Shown in pieces: positions 9,238 through 18,175 of a stretch of 45,897 nt of DNA (positions within the stretch are counted from its first letter, which is position 1; each line of letters begins with the position of its first letter). Location: the NCBI GenBank assembly GCA_030653385.1, contig JAURZM010000058.1, positions 1 to 45,897 of the forward strand, given 5' to 3'. The translations under genes were made by a program, and so were the position numbers. This stretch comes from Rubrivivax sp. (lineage in GTDB: Bacteria; Pseudomonadota; Gammaproteobacteria; Burkholderiales; Burkholderiaceae_C). The notes under the pieces were generated by a model that did no database searches, had not been told where the DNA came from, and was given only the letters and a program-made list of their open reading frames with translations.

Positions 9238-10164
9238 ATGAACTACAAGCACCTGCACTACTTTCTGCACGTCGCCAAGCTGGGCGGCGTGCTGCGGGCC
9301 AGTGAACGTCTGCACCTGTCGCCGCAAACGATCAGCGGCCAGATCCAGTTGCTCGAGGAGGGGCTTGGCGCGCCGCTGTTCGCCAAGAGCGGGCGCGGCC
9401 TGGTGCTGACCGATGTCGGACGCACCGTGCTGGGTTACGCCGAAGACATCTTTTCGATCGGCGCCGAGCTCGAAGAAGCCGTGCGCGACTACCCGCGCAA
9501 GGGCAAGAGGCTCGAGTTCCGCGTCGGCGTGGCTGACGCCGTGCCCAAGACCATCGCCTGCCGGCTGATCGAGCCGGCCTCGCAGCTGCCAGAGCCGGTG
9601 CGCATCATCTGCCGTGAGTGGAAACTCGACACGCTGCTGGGCGAACTGGCCCTGCACCGGCTTGACCTCGTGATCGCCGACGCCCCCATTCCCCCGGGCC
9701 TCAGCGTGCGCGCCTTCAATCACCGGCTGGGCAGTTGCGGTGTCAGCTTTTTCGCCGCACCGTCGCTGCTGGCCTTGTGCAAGGGGCGCTTCCCGGCCTG
9801 CCTTGACGGTGCACCGCTGCTGATGCCGGCCGAAGAGTCGGCGGTGGGCCAGCGATTGCGCGCGTGGCTGCAGGCCCACGCACTGCACCCCCGGGTGGTG
9901 GCCGAGTGCGACGACAGCGCGCTGGCGAAAGAATTCGGGCGGCGGGGAATGGGCATCTTCGTGGGTCCGACGGTGCTGGAGCGTGACATCGAGAAGCAGT
10001 ACGGCGTGCGCGCGCTTGGCGCCACACCCGAGGTCGTGGAAGAGTTCTTCGCGATCTCGATCGAGCGCCGCCTCACGCACCCGTGCGTGACGGCCATCAC
10101 CGAATCGGCACGCAACGAACTCTTTGCCCCGCCCGTGCGGCGGCGCGCCAGGCGCGTGGCCTGA
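9238..10164 (+). CDS. nhaR: NhaR-like LysR-family regulator
   Basis: The 308-residue protein begins MNYKHLHYFLHVAKLGGV with a winged helix-turn-helix through residue 60 (SERLHLSPQTISGQIQLLEE). Along its whole length it follows the NhaR pattern rather than a generic LysR: GRGLVLTDVGRTVLGYAEDIF, FRVGVADAVPKTIACRLI, LGSCGVSFFAAP, FPACLDGAPLLMPAEES and a C-terminal THPCVTAITESAR. NhaR of enteric bacteria senses sodium and activates the antiporter gene nhaA and other targets. No antiporter gene is adjacent here; the neighbours are two stress proteins upstream and an HD-GYP protein downstream, so the regulon is not evident. A basic tail (RRRARRVA) is an extension. Confidence 0.85.
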   Translation: MNYKHLHYFLHVAKLGGVLRASERLHLSPQTISGQIQLLEEGLGAPLFAKSGRGLVLTDVGRTVLGYAEDIFSIGAELEEAVRDYPRKGKRLEFRVGVADAVPKTIACRLIEPASQLPEPVRIICREWKLDTLLGELALHRLDLVIADAPIPPGLSVRAFNHRLGSCGVSFFAAPSLLALCKGRFPACLDGAPLLMPAEESAVGQRLRAWLQAHALHPRVVAECDDSALAKEFGRRGMGIFVGPTVLERDIEKQYGVRALGATPEVVEEFFAISIERRLTHPCVTAITESARNELFAPPVRRRARRVA

Positions 10165-10296
10165 TCGCCTGGCGTGTCAGCGCGTTGCCGGGTGTGGTGT
10201 CGACGCAGAGGAGATGCGGCCGCTGCACTGCGGTGACAGCTCAAGTTCCGGCGATGGCTGCCGATAGGAACGGTACGAAGCTCCAGGAACACCGCC

Positions 10297-11559
10297 ATGT
10301 CGACCGTGCCCACCTCCAACAACGCGTTTGGCAATGCCAATCCTCACGCCTTGGCGACGATTCTGGAAGCCAGCGAAACCCGGCGCATCATTGCCGCGAC
10401 CGACATCTTCGACATCTCGGGCACCAAGCTCTGGGCCAGCAACCAGCCGGTGTCGTCGGCCTTGCAACGCAAGTTGCTCGACCGCCAGCTTCGGCAGCCG
10501 CTGGAGAGTTGCCTGGTCGCCGAAGACGGCGTGTCGGCCTCGACCCTGGCGCAGGCCCTGCAAGCGCTGGTGCAGGGCACGTCTGCGCTGGCGCCCCTCT
10601 TGCGTCCACACGCCGCCCGGCTGGCGCGCGAAGTGGCCATGATCCCGCTGCACCCGGTGGCGCAGTTGCTGCTGACCGCGTCGCAGACAGCGCGCCCGCA
10701 GGCCTTCGACCATGCGGTGGCGGCCATGGCGCTGAACGGCGCACTGATGATCGGCAACGGCGGCGACACGCCCGAGATCCGCGTCGCCATGTTGTGCGGC
10801 CTGCTGCACGACCTGGGCGAGATGTACATCGACCCGAAGTTCGGTGAAGCCGAAGCCGACCGTGACCTGGACTTCGTCAGCTACCAGCAGCTGGTGGTGC
10901 ACCCGCACGTGGGCCAGCTGCTGGTGGCTCAGCTCACCAACTACCCCGGTGTGGTGGCGCGGGCCATCGCCGAACACCACGAACGGCTCGACGGCTCGGG
11001 CTACCCGCACGCCTTGCGGGGCGACAAGATGGCACCCATGGGCCGGCTGCTCGCGGTGACCGAGGCCGCCTTGAACGCCGTCCAGGGCCCGTTCAGTCAG
11101 CTGATGCGCGCCAGTGTGGCCTTGCGCGCGGTGCCGGGTGAGTTCGACCTGAGCTGGGTCGGCAAGATCAGCCAGGCCGCCTGTGCACAAGCACCGGCCA
11201 CCGCCGTGATGGAGGCCGAGGACATCCAGGCCCGCCTGGCCGCGCTGGGCGGCGTGCTGACGGCTGCAGAGTCCAACGTGGCCAGGCTCTCTTCACAAGC
11301 CCAGCTGCCGGCGATGAAACGGGCACTCGACCTGTCGCAGTTCCTGCTGGGCCGGCTGCGCGCCGGCTGGAACGAAAGTGGCATGTGGAACCCGCGCGCC
11401 ATGTTGAGTGCCGATGCCGCCGAGGTCGAGATGCTCGAGGACGAGCTCTACTTCCGCCTGCGTGGCGTCCAGCGCGCGACGCTGCTGATGGCCGGTCAGC
11501 TGCCGCAGCCGCAAGCACAAGCGCTGAGCGAGCTGTGCGAATCGTTTGCCATGGGCTGA
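10297..11559 (+). CDS. HD-GYP domain protein (probable cyclic di-GMP phosphodiesterase)
   Basis: The gene encodes 420 residues; AGGA lies about 9 bases before the ATG. The HD-GYP core lies between about residues 110 and 265: MLCGLLHDLGEMYID carries the HD metal pair, VVHPHVGQLL gives the next His, and AIAEHHERLDGSGYPHAL is the full HHExxDGxGYP signature. This predicts hydrolysis of cyclic di-GMP. The 110 N-terminal residues are not a recognised receiver or PAS domain, although TDIFDISGTKLWASNQPVSSAL resembles the PilZ-like start seen in some HD-GYP proteins. The C-terminal 150 residues are helical and unassigned. No membrane segment was seen. Confidence 0.85.
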   Translation: MSTVPTSNNAFGNANPHALATILEASETRRIIAATDIFDISGTKLWASNQPVSSALQRKLLDRQLRQPLESCLVAEDGVSASTLAQALQALVQGTSALAPLLRPHAARLAREVAMIPLHPVAQLLLTASQTARPQAFDHAVAAMALNGALMIGNGGDTPEIRVAMLCGLLHDLGEMYIDPKFGEAEADRDLDFVSYQQLVVHPHVGQLLVAQLTNYPGVVARAIAEHHERLDGSGYPHALRGDKMAPMGRLLAVTEAALNAVQGPFSQLMRASVALRAVPGEFDLSWVGKISQAACAQAPATAVMEAEDIQARLAALGGVLTAAESNVARLSSQAQLPAMKRALDLSQFLLGRLRAGWNESGMWNPRAMLSADAAEVEMLEDELYFRLRGVQRATLLMAGQLPQPQAQALSELCESFAMG

Positions 11560-11646
11560 GCGACCGGGCGCACGCCTGTGATGATTGTCTGAGGCGCGAC
11601 ACCCGGACGCCAGATGCACAGATGCGGCGCGCCCACGCGGACCGCG

Positions 11647-12129
11647 TCAGTCGCCTTCTGCGATGAGTGTCGCGATGGCGGCCCCCAGAGCCAGATCCTC
11701 CACCGCGCCGAACGCGTGTTGGCGCAGGTGGCCGTTGCGGTCGATCAGCACCAGGCTGGGCGTTCCCTGCATACCGTAGGCCTGCATCGTGACCGGAATC
11801 GGTTGGCGCGCATCGCCGCTCGGTGCATCGACGCCGACCGGAAACCGGATGCGGTACTCGTGCAGAAACGCCTGCAGCGAAACGGGCGTCATCGCCGTGT
11901 GATGCTCGAACACGGTGTGCAGGCCGATCACGGCGACACCCGACGCAGCGAACGTCGCATGGATGCGTTGCGCCTGCGGCAGCCCGTGGTGCACGCAGGC
12001 CGGACACAGCATCTGGAATGCGTGCAGCACCACCACGCTGCCGCGCAAGTCGGCCAGCTGCACGGCTTGGCCCGTGTTGAACCACTCGCGGGTCGTCCAC
12101 GGCGGCGCGGGCTGACCGGCCGGGGCCAT
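11647..12129 (-). CDS. TlpA/AhpC-like redoxin with CPAC motif
   Basis: The chosen start MAPAGQPAPPW gives 160 residues; the longer open frame upstream is Arg-rich and unlike a protein. The thioredoxin fold is recognisable: VVVLHAFQMLCPACVHHGLPQ has the redox pair CPAC (about residues 40-43), ASGVAVIGLHTVF follows, and MQGTPSLVLIDRNGHLRQ has the cis-Pro TP. No signal peptide is visible with this start, so the protein is either cytoplasmic or the true start is further upstream. It lies directly downstream of the cytochrome P460 gene on the same strand and may reduce a heme-site or partner cysteine; that link is inference. Confidence 0.78.
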   Translation of the reverse strand: MAPAGQPAPPWTTREWFNTGQAVQLADLRGSVVVLHAFQMLCPACVHHGLPQAQRIHATFAASGVAVIGLHTVFEHHTAMTPVSLQAFLHEYRIRFPVGVDAPSGDARQPIPVTMQAYGMQGTPSLVLIDRNGHLRQHAFGAVEDLALGAAIATLIAEGD

Positions 12130-12181
12130 GCCGAACACGCCCTGCGTGGTCCGTGATCGCGCTGCGGCGGGATGCAAGGCG

Positions 12182-12658
12182 TCACCTCCTGAACGTCGAG
12201 AAGATGTGGTCACTGTTCTTCTGCGCAGTGTGACACTGGAAGCACGCCGACGCGGCGGTTTTGCCGACTGCACGGTCGGTCTTCGAGTCGCCCTTGAATC
12301 CCTCGAACCCCCAGCCGCCGGTGTCCTTGTACTTGCGGCTGTCCTTGTGCATCACGCCCAGCACCTTGCGCGAGCCCTCTTGCACGGTGTTGTCTGCGAC
12401 CTTGGCTTCCAGCAAGTCGAAGACGATCACGGAGCCATCGGCGAACTTGCCGCTCTTGTAGCCCTGCTCGGCCTTCTTGTTGGCGTAGAGATGATGGATG
12501 CCACCGAAGGTGTCGTACAGGGCGTGTCCCTGGTTGATCGTCATGCTCTTGACGTGGACCCACTGACGGTAGCCCTCCGGGTAGGGCACGGGCGCCGGGT
12601 CGGCGGCGAACAGCGGCGAGGTCATCGAAAGGGCGGCGAGAACAAACATCTTGCGCAT
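12182..12658 (-). CDS. Cytochrome P460-family c-type heme protein
   Basis: The 158-residue precursor starts with a signal peptide (MRKMFVLAALSMTSPLFA, cleaved before ADPAP), so it is periplasmic. The conserved P460 features are YPEGYRQWVHVKSMTI, the YDTFGGIHHLYAN stretch, GSVIVFDLLEAK and a single C-terminal heme site CFQCH at about residues 141-145. The family includes hydroxylamine-oxidising P460 and cytochrome c-prime-beta that binds NO. P460 activity needs a Lys cross-linked to heme, which cannot be assigned by eye here. It reads in the same direction as the redoxin gene 52 bases downstream. Confidence 0.88.
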   Translation of the reverse strand: MRKMFVLAALSMTSPLFAADPAPVPYPEGYRQWVHVKSMTINQGHALYDTFGGIHHLYANKKAEQGYKSGKFADGSVIVFDLLEAKVADNTVQEGSRKVLGVMHKDSRKYKDTGGWGFEGFKGDSKTDRAVGKTAASACFQCHTAQKNSDHIFSTFRR

Positions 12659-12765
12659 GGGGCACTCCTAGAATCGGCATTGGGAGGGCGCGCATTGCAG
12701 CATCCGGCGATCCGCCTGAACAGCAGGCACGAAACGGTGACCCGGGCACTTTCAGGTGTCAATCG

Positions 12766-13092
12766 ATGAACTCACAGAGACAATCGATGCCGACGGCGCC
12801 CAGCGTGGCGCGCATGGTCGAAGACATCGTCGGCTGCAAGTGGTCGCTGGCCGTGCTCGGTGCTGTGCGCGGCGGGGTGTGCCGGCCTGGCGCAATGGAA
12901 CATGCCATTGAGGGGCTGTCCAAGAAGGTGCTCAACGAGCGCCTGAGCAAGCTCGTGCGTTTCGGGGTCCTCGAAAAGCAAGCCTATCACGAGCTGCCAC
13001 CGCGTGTTGAGTACCGGCTGACGCCTTTCGGCGACAAGTTCCTCGGCGTGCTCGACGGCATCGACGCGCTGCAGCGCGAGATCGATCGCTGA
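12766..13092 (+). CDS. HxlR-type winged-helix transcriptional regulator
   Basis: The protein of 108 residues has the HxlR winged helix: VEDIVGCKWSLAVLGAVRGG, then GAMEHAIEGLSKKVLNERLSKLVRFGVLEK and the wing YHELPPRVEYRLTPFGDKF. The ATG at 12766 has no clear ribosome site; ATG at 12787 is an alternative, and the direct repeat CAATCGATG lies just at these two starts. HxlR proteins usually respond to aldehydes or redox signals. It is divergent from the cytochrome P460 gene across about 107 bases, so it probably regulates that gene and itself. Confidence 0.85.
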   Translation: MNSQRQSMPTAPSVARMVEDIVGCKWSLAVLGAVRGGVCRPGAMEHAIEGLSKKVLNERLSKLVRFGVLEKQAYHELPPRVEYRLTPFGDKFLGVLDGIDALQREIDR

Positions 13093-13315
13093 GTGGAGCT
13101 CACCGCGACTCTGAGCCAGCTGCGCCGCTGACCCGATTGACGACGGCGGCGGCACAACGGTGGACATGAGCGGTGGCCGCAAGGCTGCGCAGCCAGCCAA
13201 TGGCTGTCCGCCCGAAGCCTGAAGCAGCAGGGCTGGGTTGATCAGAGCCCGACCCCCTGAGATGCACCTTCTGGTCTCTGCGGGAACTCACTTATCGAAA
13301 CCGTCAGTGAGTTTG

Positions 13316-13331
13316 TTAACGTATGCATTAA
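13316..13331. promoter_or_regulatory. Palindromic operator at the start of the acid-sugar operon
   Basis: TTAACGTATGCATTAA is an imperfect inverted repeat with matching outer TTAA arms, and its last base is the A of the ATG at 13331. An almost identical sequence (CGTATGCGTTAATGAA against CGTATGCATTAATGAA, 15 of 16) is found at 36848-36863 ahead of a Bug receptor gene. GntR regulators of the FadR class bind short palindromes of this size, and such a regulator is the second gene of this operon. The remaining part of 13093-13315 has no gene I can support. Confidence 0.55.
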
Positions 13332-14344
13332 TGAAGACGTTCAGCACCCACCCAGCGGCACTCGACGGCAACGCGGGGCCCGTTGCTGACCTGCAAACGT
13401 TGCGCTGGCGCGGTCAGGGACTGCACAGACCCGAATGCGTGCTCGCCACGGCCAGTGGCGATCTCTACACCGCGGACTGGCGCGGCGGCGTGGCGCACCT
13501 GCGGGCAGACGGCAGCCAGTCGCTCTACACCGGCACGCTGCCAGATGGTGGCGGCCTGCGGCCCAATGGCATCGCGATGTTGTCCGACGGCAGCTTCTTG
13601 CTGGCCCACTTGGGCGCCGACAGTGGCGGTGTCTACCGGCTGACCCGCGACGGCGGCGTCACACCCTGGTTGCAGCAAGTGGGGGGGCTGCCTTTGCCGC
13701 CCACCAACTTCGTGCTGCCCGACGCCGACGGTCGCACCTGGGTGACAGTCAGCACGCGGCGCACACCCCGCGCCCTCGGCTACCGCCGAGACGGCGGCGA
13801 TGGCTTCATCGTCTGCGTCGATGCACGGGGTGCACGGCTCGTGGCCGACCACCTGGGCTACACCAATGAAGTTGCGCTGCACCCCAGCGGTGCCTGGCTC
13901 TACGTTAACGAAACCTTCACGCGCCAGCTCTCGCGCTTTGCGGTGCGCGCCGACGGCCGGCTCGGTGACAAACAACGGGTCGCCGAGTTCGGCCCCGGCA
14001 CCTTCCCTGACGGTCTGGCCTTCGACGAAGACGGCTGCGCCTGGGTGGTGAGCATCGTCAGCAACCGGCTCATCCGCGTGGCGCCCGATGGCACCCAGAC
14101 GGTGTGGCTGCAGGACGCCGACCCGGCGCACCTGGCTTGGGTCGAGGCGGCCTACGACAGCGGCACCATGGACCGCCCGCACCTGGACGGCATTCGCAGC
14201 GAGGTGCTGCGCAACATCTCCAGCATCGCTTTTGCCGGGCCGGATCGGCGCACTGGCGTACTGGGTTGCCTGCTGGGCGACCGTCTCGCCACCCTGCCGA
14301 TGCCGGTGGCCGGTGCCACCCCCATCCACTGGAACAACACATGA
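13331..14344 (+). CDS. SMP-30/gluconolactonase-like lactonase
   Basis: The start MKTFSTHPAALDG gives 337 residues; TTG or ATG codons upstream extend the frame, but the operator sits at this ATG. The six-bladed propeller pattern is seen as HRPECVLATASGDLYTADWRGGV (metal-binding Glu), LRPNGIAMLSDGSFLLAHLG, YTNEVALHPSGAWLYVNET (Asn) and GTFPDGLAFDEDGCAWVVS (Asp). These fit the SMP-30 ligands Glu, Asn and Asp. It probably opens an aldonolactone to the free acid in the cytoplasm, feeding the downstream dehydrogenases and kinase. Its stop overlaps the next start by ATGA. Confidence 0.83.
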   Translation: MKTFSTHPAALDGNAGPVADLQTLRWRGQGLHRPECVLATASGDLYTADWRGGVAHLRADGSQSLYTGTLPDGGGLRPNGIAMLSDGSFLLAHLGADSGGVYRLTRDGGVTPWLQQVGGLPLPPTNFVLPDADGRTWVTVSTRRTPRALGYRRDGGDGFIVCVDARGARLVADHLGYTNEVALHPSGAWLYVNETFTRQLSRFAVRADGRLGDKQRVAEFGPGTFPDGLAFDEDGCAWVVSIVSNRLIRVAPDGTQTVWLQDADPAHLAWVEAAYDSGTMDRPHLDGIRSEVLRNISSIAFAGPDRRTGVLGCLLGDRLATLPMPVAGATPIHWNNT

Positions 14345-15018
14345 CCGCAAACAGCCAGCCCACGGCTTCGCTCGTCGACGCAGCCCACGAGCAGATCCGC
14401 CGGCGCATCCTGGACAACGTGTGGCCGCCGGGGCACCGGGCGCTGGAGCAGGAAGTGGCGCTGGCGCTGGGCATGAGCCGCACGCCGGTGCGCGAGGCGC
14501 TGGTGCGGCTGCAGAGCGAGGGCCTGGTGGAGGTGGTGCCTCGCCACGGCATGCGCGTGTTGCCCGTGTCGCCCAATGACATGCGCGAGATCTACCAGGT
14601 TCTGACCGCGCTGGAGTGCATGGCGGCCGAGATCCTGGCGCGCCGCAGGCCCGGCGACGCGGAGTTGAAGCCCTTGGTCGATGCCACCGACGCCATGGAC
14701 CGGGCCCTGGCCGTCGACGACCTGGACGCCTGGGCCAAGGCCGATGAACTGTTCCACGCGCAGTTGCTGGAGCTGGCCGGCAACCGTCACCTGCAGGCCA
14801 CGGTGATGAACCACTGGGACCGCGCCCACCGCGCGCGCATGTTCACGCTGCGCCTGCGCCCCAAGCCCGTGAACAGCACGCGAGAACACATGCAACTGGT
14901 CGAGCGGCTGCGCGCAGGAGACGTTGAAGGTGCATCCCGCGTGAACCGGGCCCACCGCGAGCGTGCGGGCGCAGAACTGCTGGCCCTCTTCGAGCGCTTC
15001 AAGCTCGCGCAGATGTGA
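14341..15018 (+). CDS. GntR-family (FadR/FCD class) regulator
   Basis: The 225-residue protein starts at the ATG that overlaps the lactonase stop. The winged helix is HEQIRRRILDNVWPPGHRAL, then VALALGMSRTPVREALVRLQSEGLVEVVPRHG (about residues 15-75). The FCD ligand domain follows with DELFHAQLLELAGNRHLQ (Asp and His metal ligands), EHMQLVERLRAGD and NRAHRERAGAE. Members bind metal plus an organic acid and usually repress their own catabolic operon. It is placed inside the operon, so it is expected to be autoregulated through the palindrome at 13316 and possibly the copy at 36844. Confidence 0.9.
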   Translation: MTANSQPTASLVDAAHEQIRRRILDNVWPPGHRALEQEVALALGMSRTPVREALVRLQSEGLVEVVPRHGMRVLPVSPNDMREIYQVLTALECMAAEILARRRPGDAELKPLVDATDAMDRALAVDDLDAWAKADELFHAQLLELAGNRHLQATVMNHWDRAHRARMFTLRLRPKPVNSTREHMQLVERLRAGDVEGASRVNRAHRERAGAELLALFERFKLAQM

Positions 15019-16112
15019 GCAAGCACATGACAAGCTACGACATCGCAGTCTTGCCCGGTGACGGCATCGGGGTCGAGGTCACGCAGGCCGCCCTGGCGCT
15101 GCTGCAAGCACTCGGCCCGCGCCTGGGCCGCCACTTCGTCTGCACCGAGCACCCGGCCGGCGCCCAGCACTACGTGGACAGCGGCGACAGCCTGCCGGCC
15201 GCCACCCTGGACGCCTGCCGCAGGGCCGATGCCATCCTCTTTGGCGCCATGGGCCTGCCGCACGTGCGCGGTGCCGACGGCACCGAGATCATTCCGCAGC
15301 TGGACATCCGTTTTGCGCTGGACCTGTACGCCGGCGTACGGCCCATTCGCACCTGGCCGGGCCTGCCCGTCCCGCTGGCCGACCCGCGAGCCGCGCACAT
15401 CGACCTGGTGCTGGTGCGTGAAAGCACGGAGGGCCTGTTTTACGCCCGCGGTCGCGGGCGCGCCGAAGGGCAAGGCGCCGACGCGTGTGTCTACGACACG
15501 ATGAAGATCACCCACGCCGGCACCGCACGTGTCTGCGACTTCGCCTTCGAGCTGGCGCGACAGCGCAAGGCACAGGGCAAGCGCGGCCATGTCACCAACG
15601 TCGACAAGGCCAACGTGTTCACGTCGATGGCCTTCTGGCGCCAGGTGTTCACCGAACGTGCGCAGGCCTACCCCGACATCACCGTTGACCATGCCTACGT
15701 CGACGCCATGGCCCTGAACCTGGTGATGCGCCCCTGGGACTGCGACGTGCTGGTCACCGAGAACATGTTTGGCGACATCCTGTCGGACCTGATCGCTGCA
15801 CTGGTTGGAGGCATGGGCATGGCGCCCTCGGCAGACATCGGGCTGCACCACGCCGTGTTCCAGCCGGCCCACGGCACCGCGCCCGACATCGCGGGCCAGG
15901 GCATCGCCAACCCCAGCGCCATGCTGCTGTCGGCGGCCATGATGCTGGACTGGTTGGCCGTGCGCCACGGCGACCCCGCGCTGGCCGACGGCTCGCGCAC
16001 CATCCAGGCCGCGCTGGAAGCCTCGTTCGTGAGCGGCGCCGTTCGTCCACGGGACTTCGGTGGCCGCAGCGGCACCGCCGACATCGTGCGTGCGGTCGTG
16101 GAGCGGCTGTGA
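15015..16112 (+). CDS. Isocitrate/isopropylmalate dehydrogenase-family enzyme
   Basis: The start is either GTG at 15015, overlapping the gntR stop (GTGA), or ATG at 15027; the first gives 365 residues. The beta-decarboxylating dehydrogenase core is clear: IAVLPGDGIGVEV, LVLVRESTEGLF, HVTNVDKANVFTS (catalytic Lys), VDHAYVDAMALNLVMRPWDC and DVLVTENMFGDILSDL (metal-binding Asp), then PAHGTAPDIAGQG. Enzymes of this family oxidise and decarboxylate 2-hydroxyacids such as isopropylmalate, isocitrate or tartrate using NAD(P). In this operon it probably acts on a C4 or longer acid sugar, perhaps with tartrate-like activity. A paralogue at 27490-28611 sits in the second operon. Confidence 0.88.
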   Translation: MSKHMTSYDIAVLPGDGIGVEVTQAALALLQALGPRLGRHFVCTEHPAGAQHYVDSGDSLPAATLDACRRADAILFGAMGLPHVRGADGTEIIPQLDIRFALDLYAGVRPIRTWPGLPVPLADPRAAHIDLVLVRESTEGLFYARGRGRAEGQGADACVYDTMKITHAGTARVCDFAFELARQRKAQGKRGHVTNVDKANVFTSMAFWRQVFTERAQAYPDITVDHAYVDAMALNLVMRPWDCDVLVTENMFGDILSDLIAALVGGMGMAPSADIGLHHAVFQPAHGTAPDIAGQGIANPSAMLLSAAMMLDWLAVRHGDPALADGSRTIQAALEASFVSGAVRPRDFGGRSGTADIVRAVVERL

Positions 16113-17152
16113 CGGCACCCCGCATCGCCGTCATCGGTGCCGGCTACTTTGCCGCTTTCCACCTGGAAGGCTGGCAAGCGTGCGGTGCCGAAGTGGTGGG
16201 CCTGTGTGACACCGACGCCGGGCGTCTGGCGGCCCAGGCGCAGCGCTTCGGGGTCAGCCGCACCCACACCGACCTGCGGTCGCTGCTGGACGAAACGCGG
16301 CCGACGCTGGTGGACGTGGTCTTGCCACCGGCCGCGCAGCAGGCGGTGGTGTCCGCGGTGCTGGCACGTGCCCTGCCGGTGATCTGCCAAAAACCCTTCG
16401 GGCGCGATCTGGCCGAGGCCCGCGCCCTGACGGCACAGGCGGCGCAGCAGCGCACACCGCTGGTGGTGCACGAGAACTTTCGCTTCACGCCCTGGTTCCG
16501 CGAATGTCGCCGCCTGATCGACATCGGGTTTTTCGGCCGCCTGCACGGCATCAGCTTCCGCTTGCGGCCGGGCGACGGACAGGGGCCACACGCCTACCTG
16601 GACCGTCAGCCCTACTTCCAGCAGATGCCGCAGCTGCTGGTGCGCGAGACCGCGGTTCATTTCATCGACACCTTCCGCTACCTGATGGGCGAAGTGCACG
16701 CCGTGACGGCGCGGCTGCGCAGGCTCAATCCGGTGATCGCGGGCGAAGACGCGGGCGTCATTCACTTCGAGTTCGACGACGACCGCATCGGCCTCTTCGA
16801 TGGCAATCGCCTGAACGACCACGTGGCCCAGGACACGCGCCGCACGATGGGCGAGATGTGGCTCGAGGGTGCAGCAGGTGTCCTGCGCCTGGACGGCGAC
16901 GCGCGGCTGTGGTTCAAACCTCAGGGCGGCGCCGAGGCCGAGCACCTGTACGAACAAGGCAGACCGGGCGCTTTCGGCGGGGCGTGCACCGCGCTGCAGG
17001 CGCATGTGCTGTCGCATCTGCAGCGTGGAACGGTGCTTGAAAACGGCGCTGCGAGTTACCTCGCCAACCTGGCGGTGCAGGCCGCCGTCTATCAGTCTCA
17101 CGCCACCGGCCGCCGGGTGGTGATGAACGAGTTCGACCCCGACAAACCGTGA
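16109..17152 (+). CDS. Gfo/Idh/MocA-family oxidoreductase
   Basis: The 347-residue enzyme starts at GTG overlapping the preceding stop (GTGA). The Rossmann part is IAVIGAGYFAAFHLEGW, then VVGLCDTDAGRLAAQA. PVICQKPFGRDLAEA replaces the family's EKP with QKP, keeping the catalytic-site Lys. LVVHENFRFTPWFRE and LVRETAVHFIDTFRYLMG hold the conserved downstream His and Asp. These enzymes oxidise a sugar or acid-sugar hydroxyl with NAD(P). Here it could provide the 3-oxo acid that OtnK phosphorylates; that role is inference from position. Confidence 0.87.
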   Translation: MTAPRIAVIGAGYFAAFHLEGWQACGAEVVGLCDTDAGRLAAQAQRFGVSRTHTDLRSLLDETRPTLVDVVLPPAAQQAVVSAVLARALPVICQKPFGRDLAEARALTAQAAQQRTPLVVHENFRFTPWFRECRRLIDIGFFGRLHGISFRLRPGDGQGPHAYLDRQPYFQQMPQLLVRETAVHFIDTFRYLMGEVHAVTARLRRLNPVIAGEDAGVIHFEFDDDRIGLFDGNRLNDHVAQDTRRTMGEMWLEGAAGVLRLDGDARLWFKPQGGAEAEHLYEQGRPGAFGGACTALQAHVLSHLQRGTVLENGAASYLANLAVQAAVYQSHATGRRVVMNEFDPDKP

Positions 17153-17166
17153 AAAAGGAGACTCTC

Positions 17167-18162
17167 ATGTTCAAGAAAAGCCTCATGGTCGCCACCTTGG
17201 CGTCCGCCTGTGCCTTCGCACTGCCCGCCAGTGCGCAGACCGTGCTGAAGTTCAGTCACACCGACCAGCAAGGGGGCGCCCGTCAGGCGGCCGCGCAGGT
17301 CTTTGCGAAGAAGGTCGAAGAGCTGACCCAGGGACGATACAAGGTGCAGGTGTTCTGCTGCAGCCAGCTCGGCAACGACCCGAAGAACATCGAGCAACTG
17401 GCGCTCGGGGGCATTGACTTCACGGTTTCGGCCACCGGCAGCTACGCGCCGCATGTGCCGAGCCTGAACCTGACGATGATGCCCTTCCTGGTCGAGAGCT
17501 ACGCACAAGGCTGGAAGCTCTACGACGAGAGCCAGTGGCTGCAAGAACAGTTTGCCAAGGCACCCGCCAAGGGCTTCCGGTTCCTGGCCACCTGGGAGGC
17601 CGGCTTCCGCAGCATGACCACCAGGGACCCGCTGAACTCGCCGTCCGACGCTGCGGGCAAGAAGCTGCGCACCTTCCCCAACGAAATGATGCGCTGGACC
17701 CTGGAGGCCATGGGCTTCAACATCCAGATCATGCCGCTGCCCGAGGTCTATCTGGCCATTCAGCAGGGTGCTGTCAGCGGACAGGAAAACCCCGTCGACA
17801 CCATCTTCTCGAACAAGTTCTTCGAGGTCGCGCCCAACGTCACGCTGACCAACCACGTCTACAGCCCGATTCCTCTGGCCATCAGTGAGAAGACCTGGGC
17901 CAGGCTGTCGCCGGCAGACCAGAAGGCGGTGACAGAAGCGGCAGTCATCGCCGCAAAGTTCAGCCGCGAGATGATCTCGGGCAACGACGAGAACCAACTC
18001 AAGGAGATGGCAGCCAAGGGTGCCAAGATCAACCGGCAACCCAACGTCGCGGCCTTCCGCACGGCGGTGCAGCCGGTGTACGCAAAAGCGCGCGAGAAGT
18101 ACGGCGCCGACGTCGATGCGTTCCTGAAGGACGCAGAAGCCGTTCGCAAGACGGTCAAGTAA
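17167..18162 (+). CDS. dctP: TRAP transporter solute receptor DctP
   Basis: AAGGAG lies 6 bases before the ATG and fixes the start. The 331-residue precursor has a cleavable signal peptide (MFKKSLMVATLASACAFALPASA, mature end QTVLKFSH). The DctP fold is shown by VLKFSHTDQQGGARQAAAQVFAKKV, the SPSDAAGKKLRTFPN loop with the conserved substrate-carboxylate Arg, and MPLPEVYLAIQQGAVSGQEN. It captures an organic acid in the periplasm and hands it to the permeases encoded directly downstream. In this operon the ligand is probably an aldonate or its lactone. Confidence 0.92.
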   Translation: MFKKSLMVATLASACAFALPASAQTVLKFSHTDQQGGARQAAAQVFAKKVEELTQGRYKVQVFCCSQLGNDPKNIEQLALGGIDFTVSATGSYAPHVPSLNLTMMPFLVESYAQGWKLYDESQWLQEQFAKAPAKGFRFLATWEAGFRSMTTRDPLNSPSDAAGKKLRTFPNEMMRWTLEAMGFNIQIMPLPEVYLAIQQGAVSGQENPVDTIFSNKFFEVAPNVTLTNHVYSPIPLAISEKTWARLSPADQKAVTEAAVIAAKFSREMISGNDENQLKEMAAKGAKINRQPNVAAFRTAVQPVYAKAREKYGADVDAFLKDAEAVRKTVK

Positions 18163-18175
18163 GGCCGCATCACCC

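Noticed and set aside
9238..10164. Sodium/proton antiporter operon around nhaR
   Set aside because: No antiporter gene is adjacent; only the regulator is present.
9120..13212. The 16-mer GCCAATGGCTGTCCGC occurs at 9120-9135 and 13197-13212
   Set aside because: Flanking bases share nothing and there is no dyad, so it is probably chance or a trace too short to interpret.
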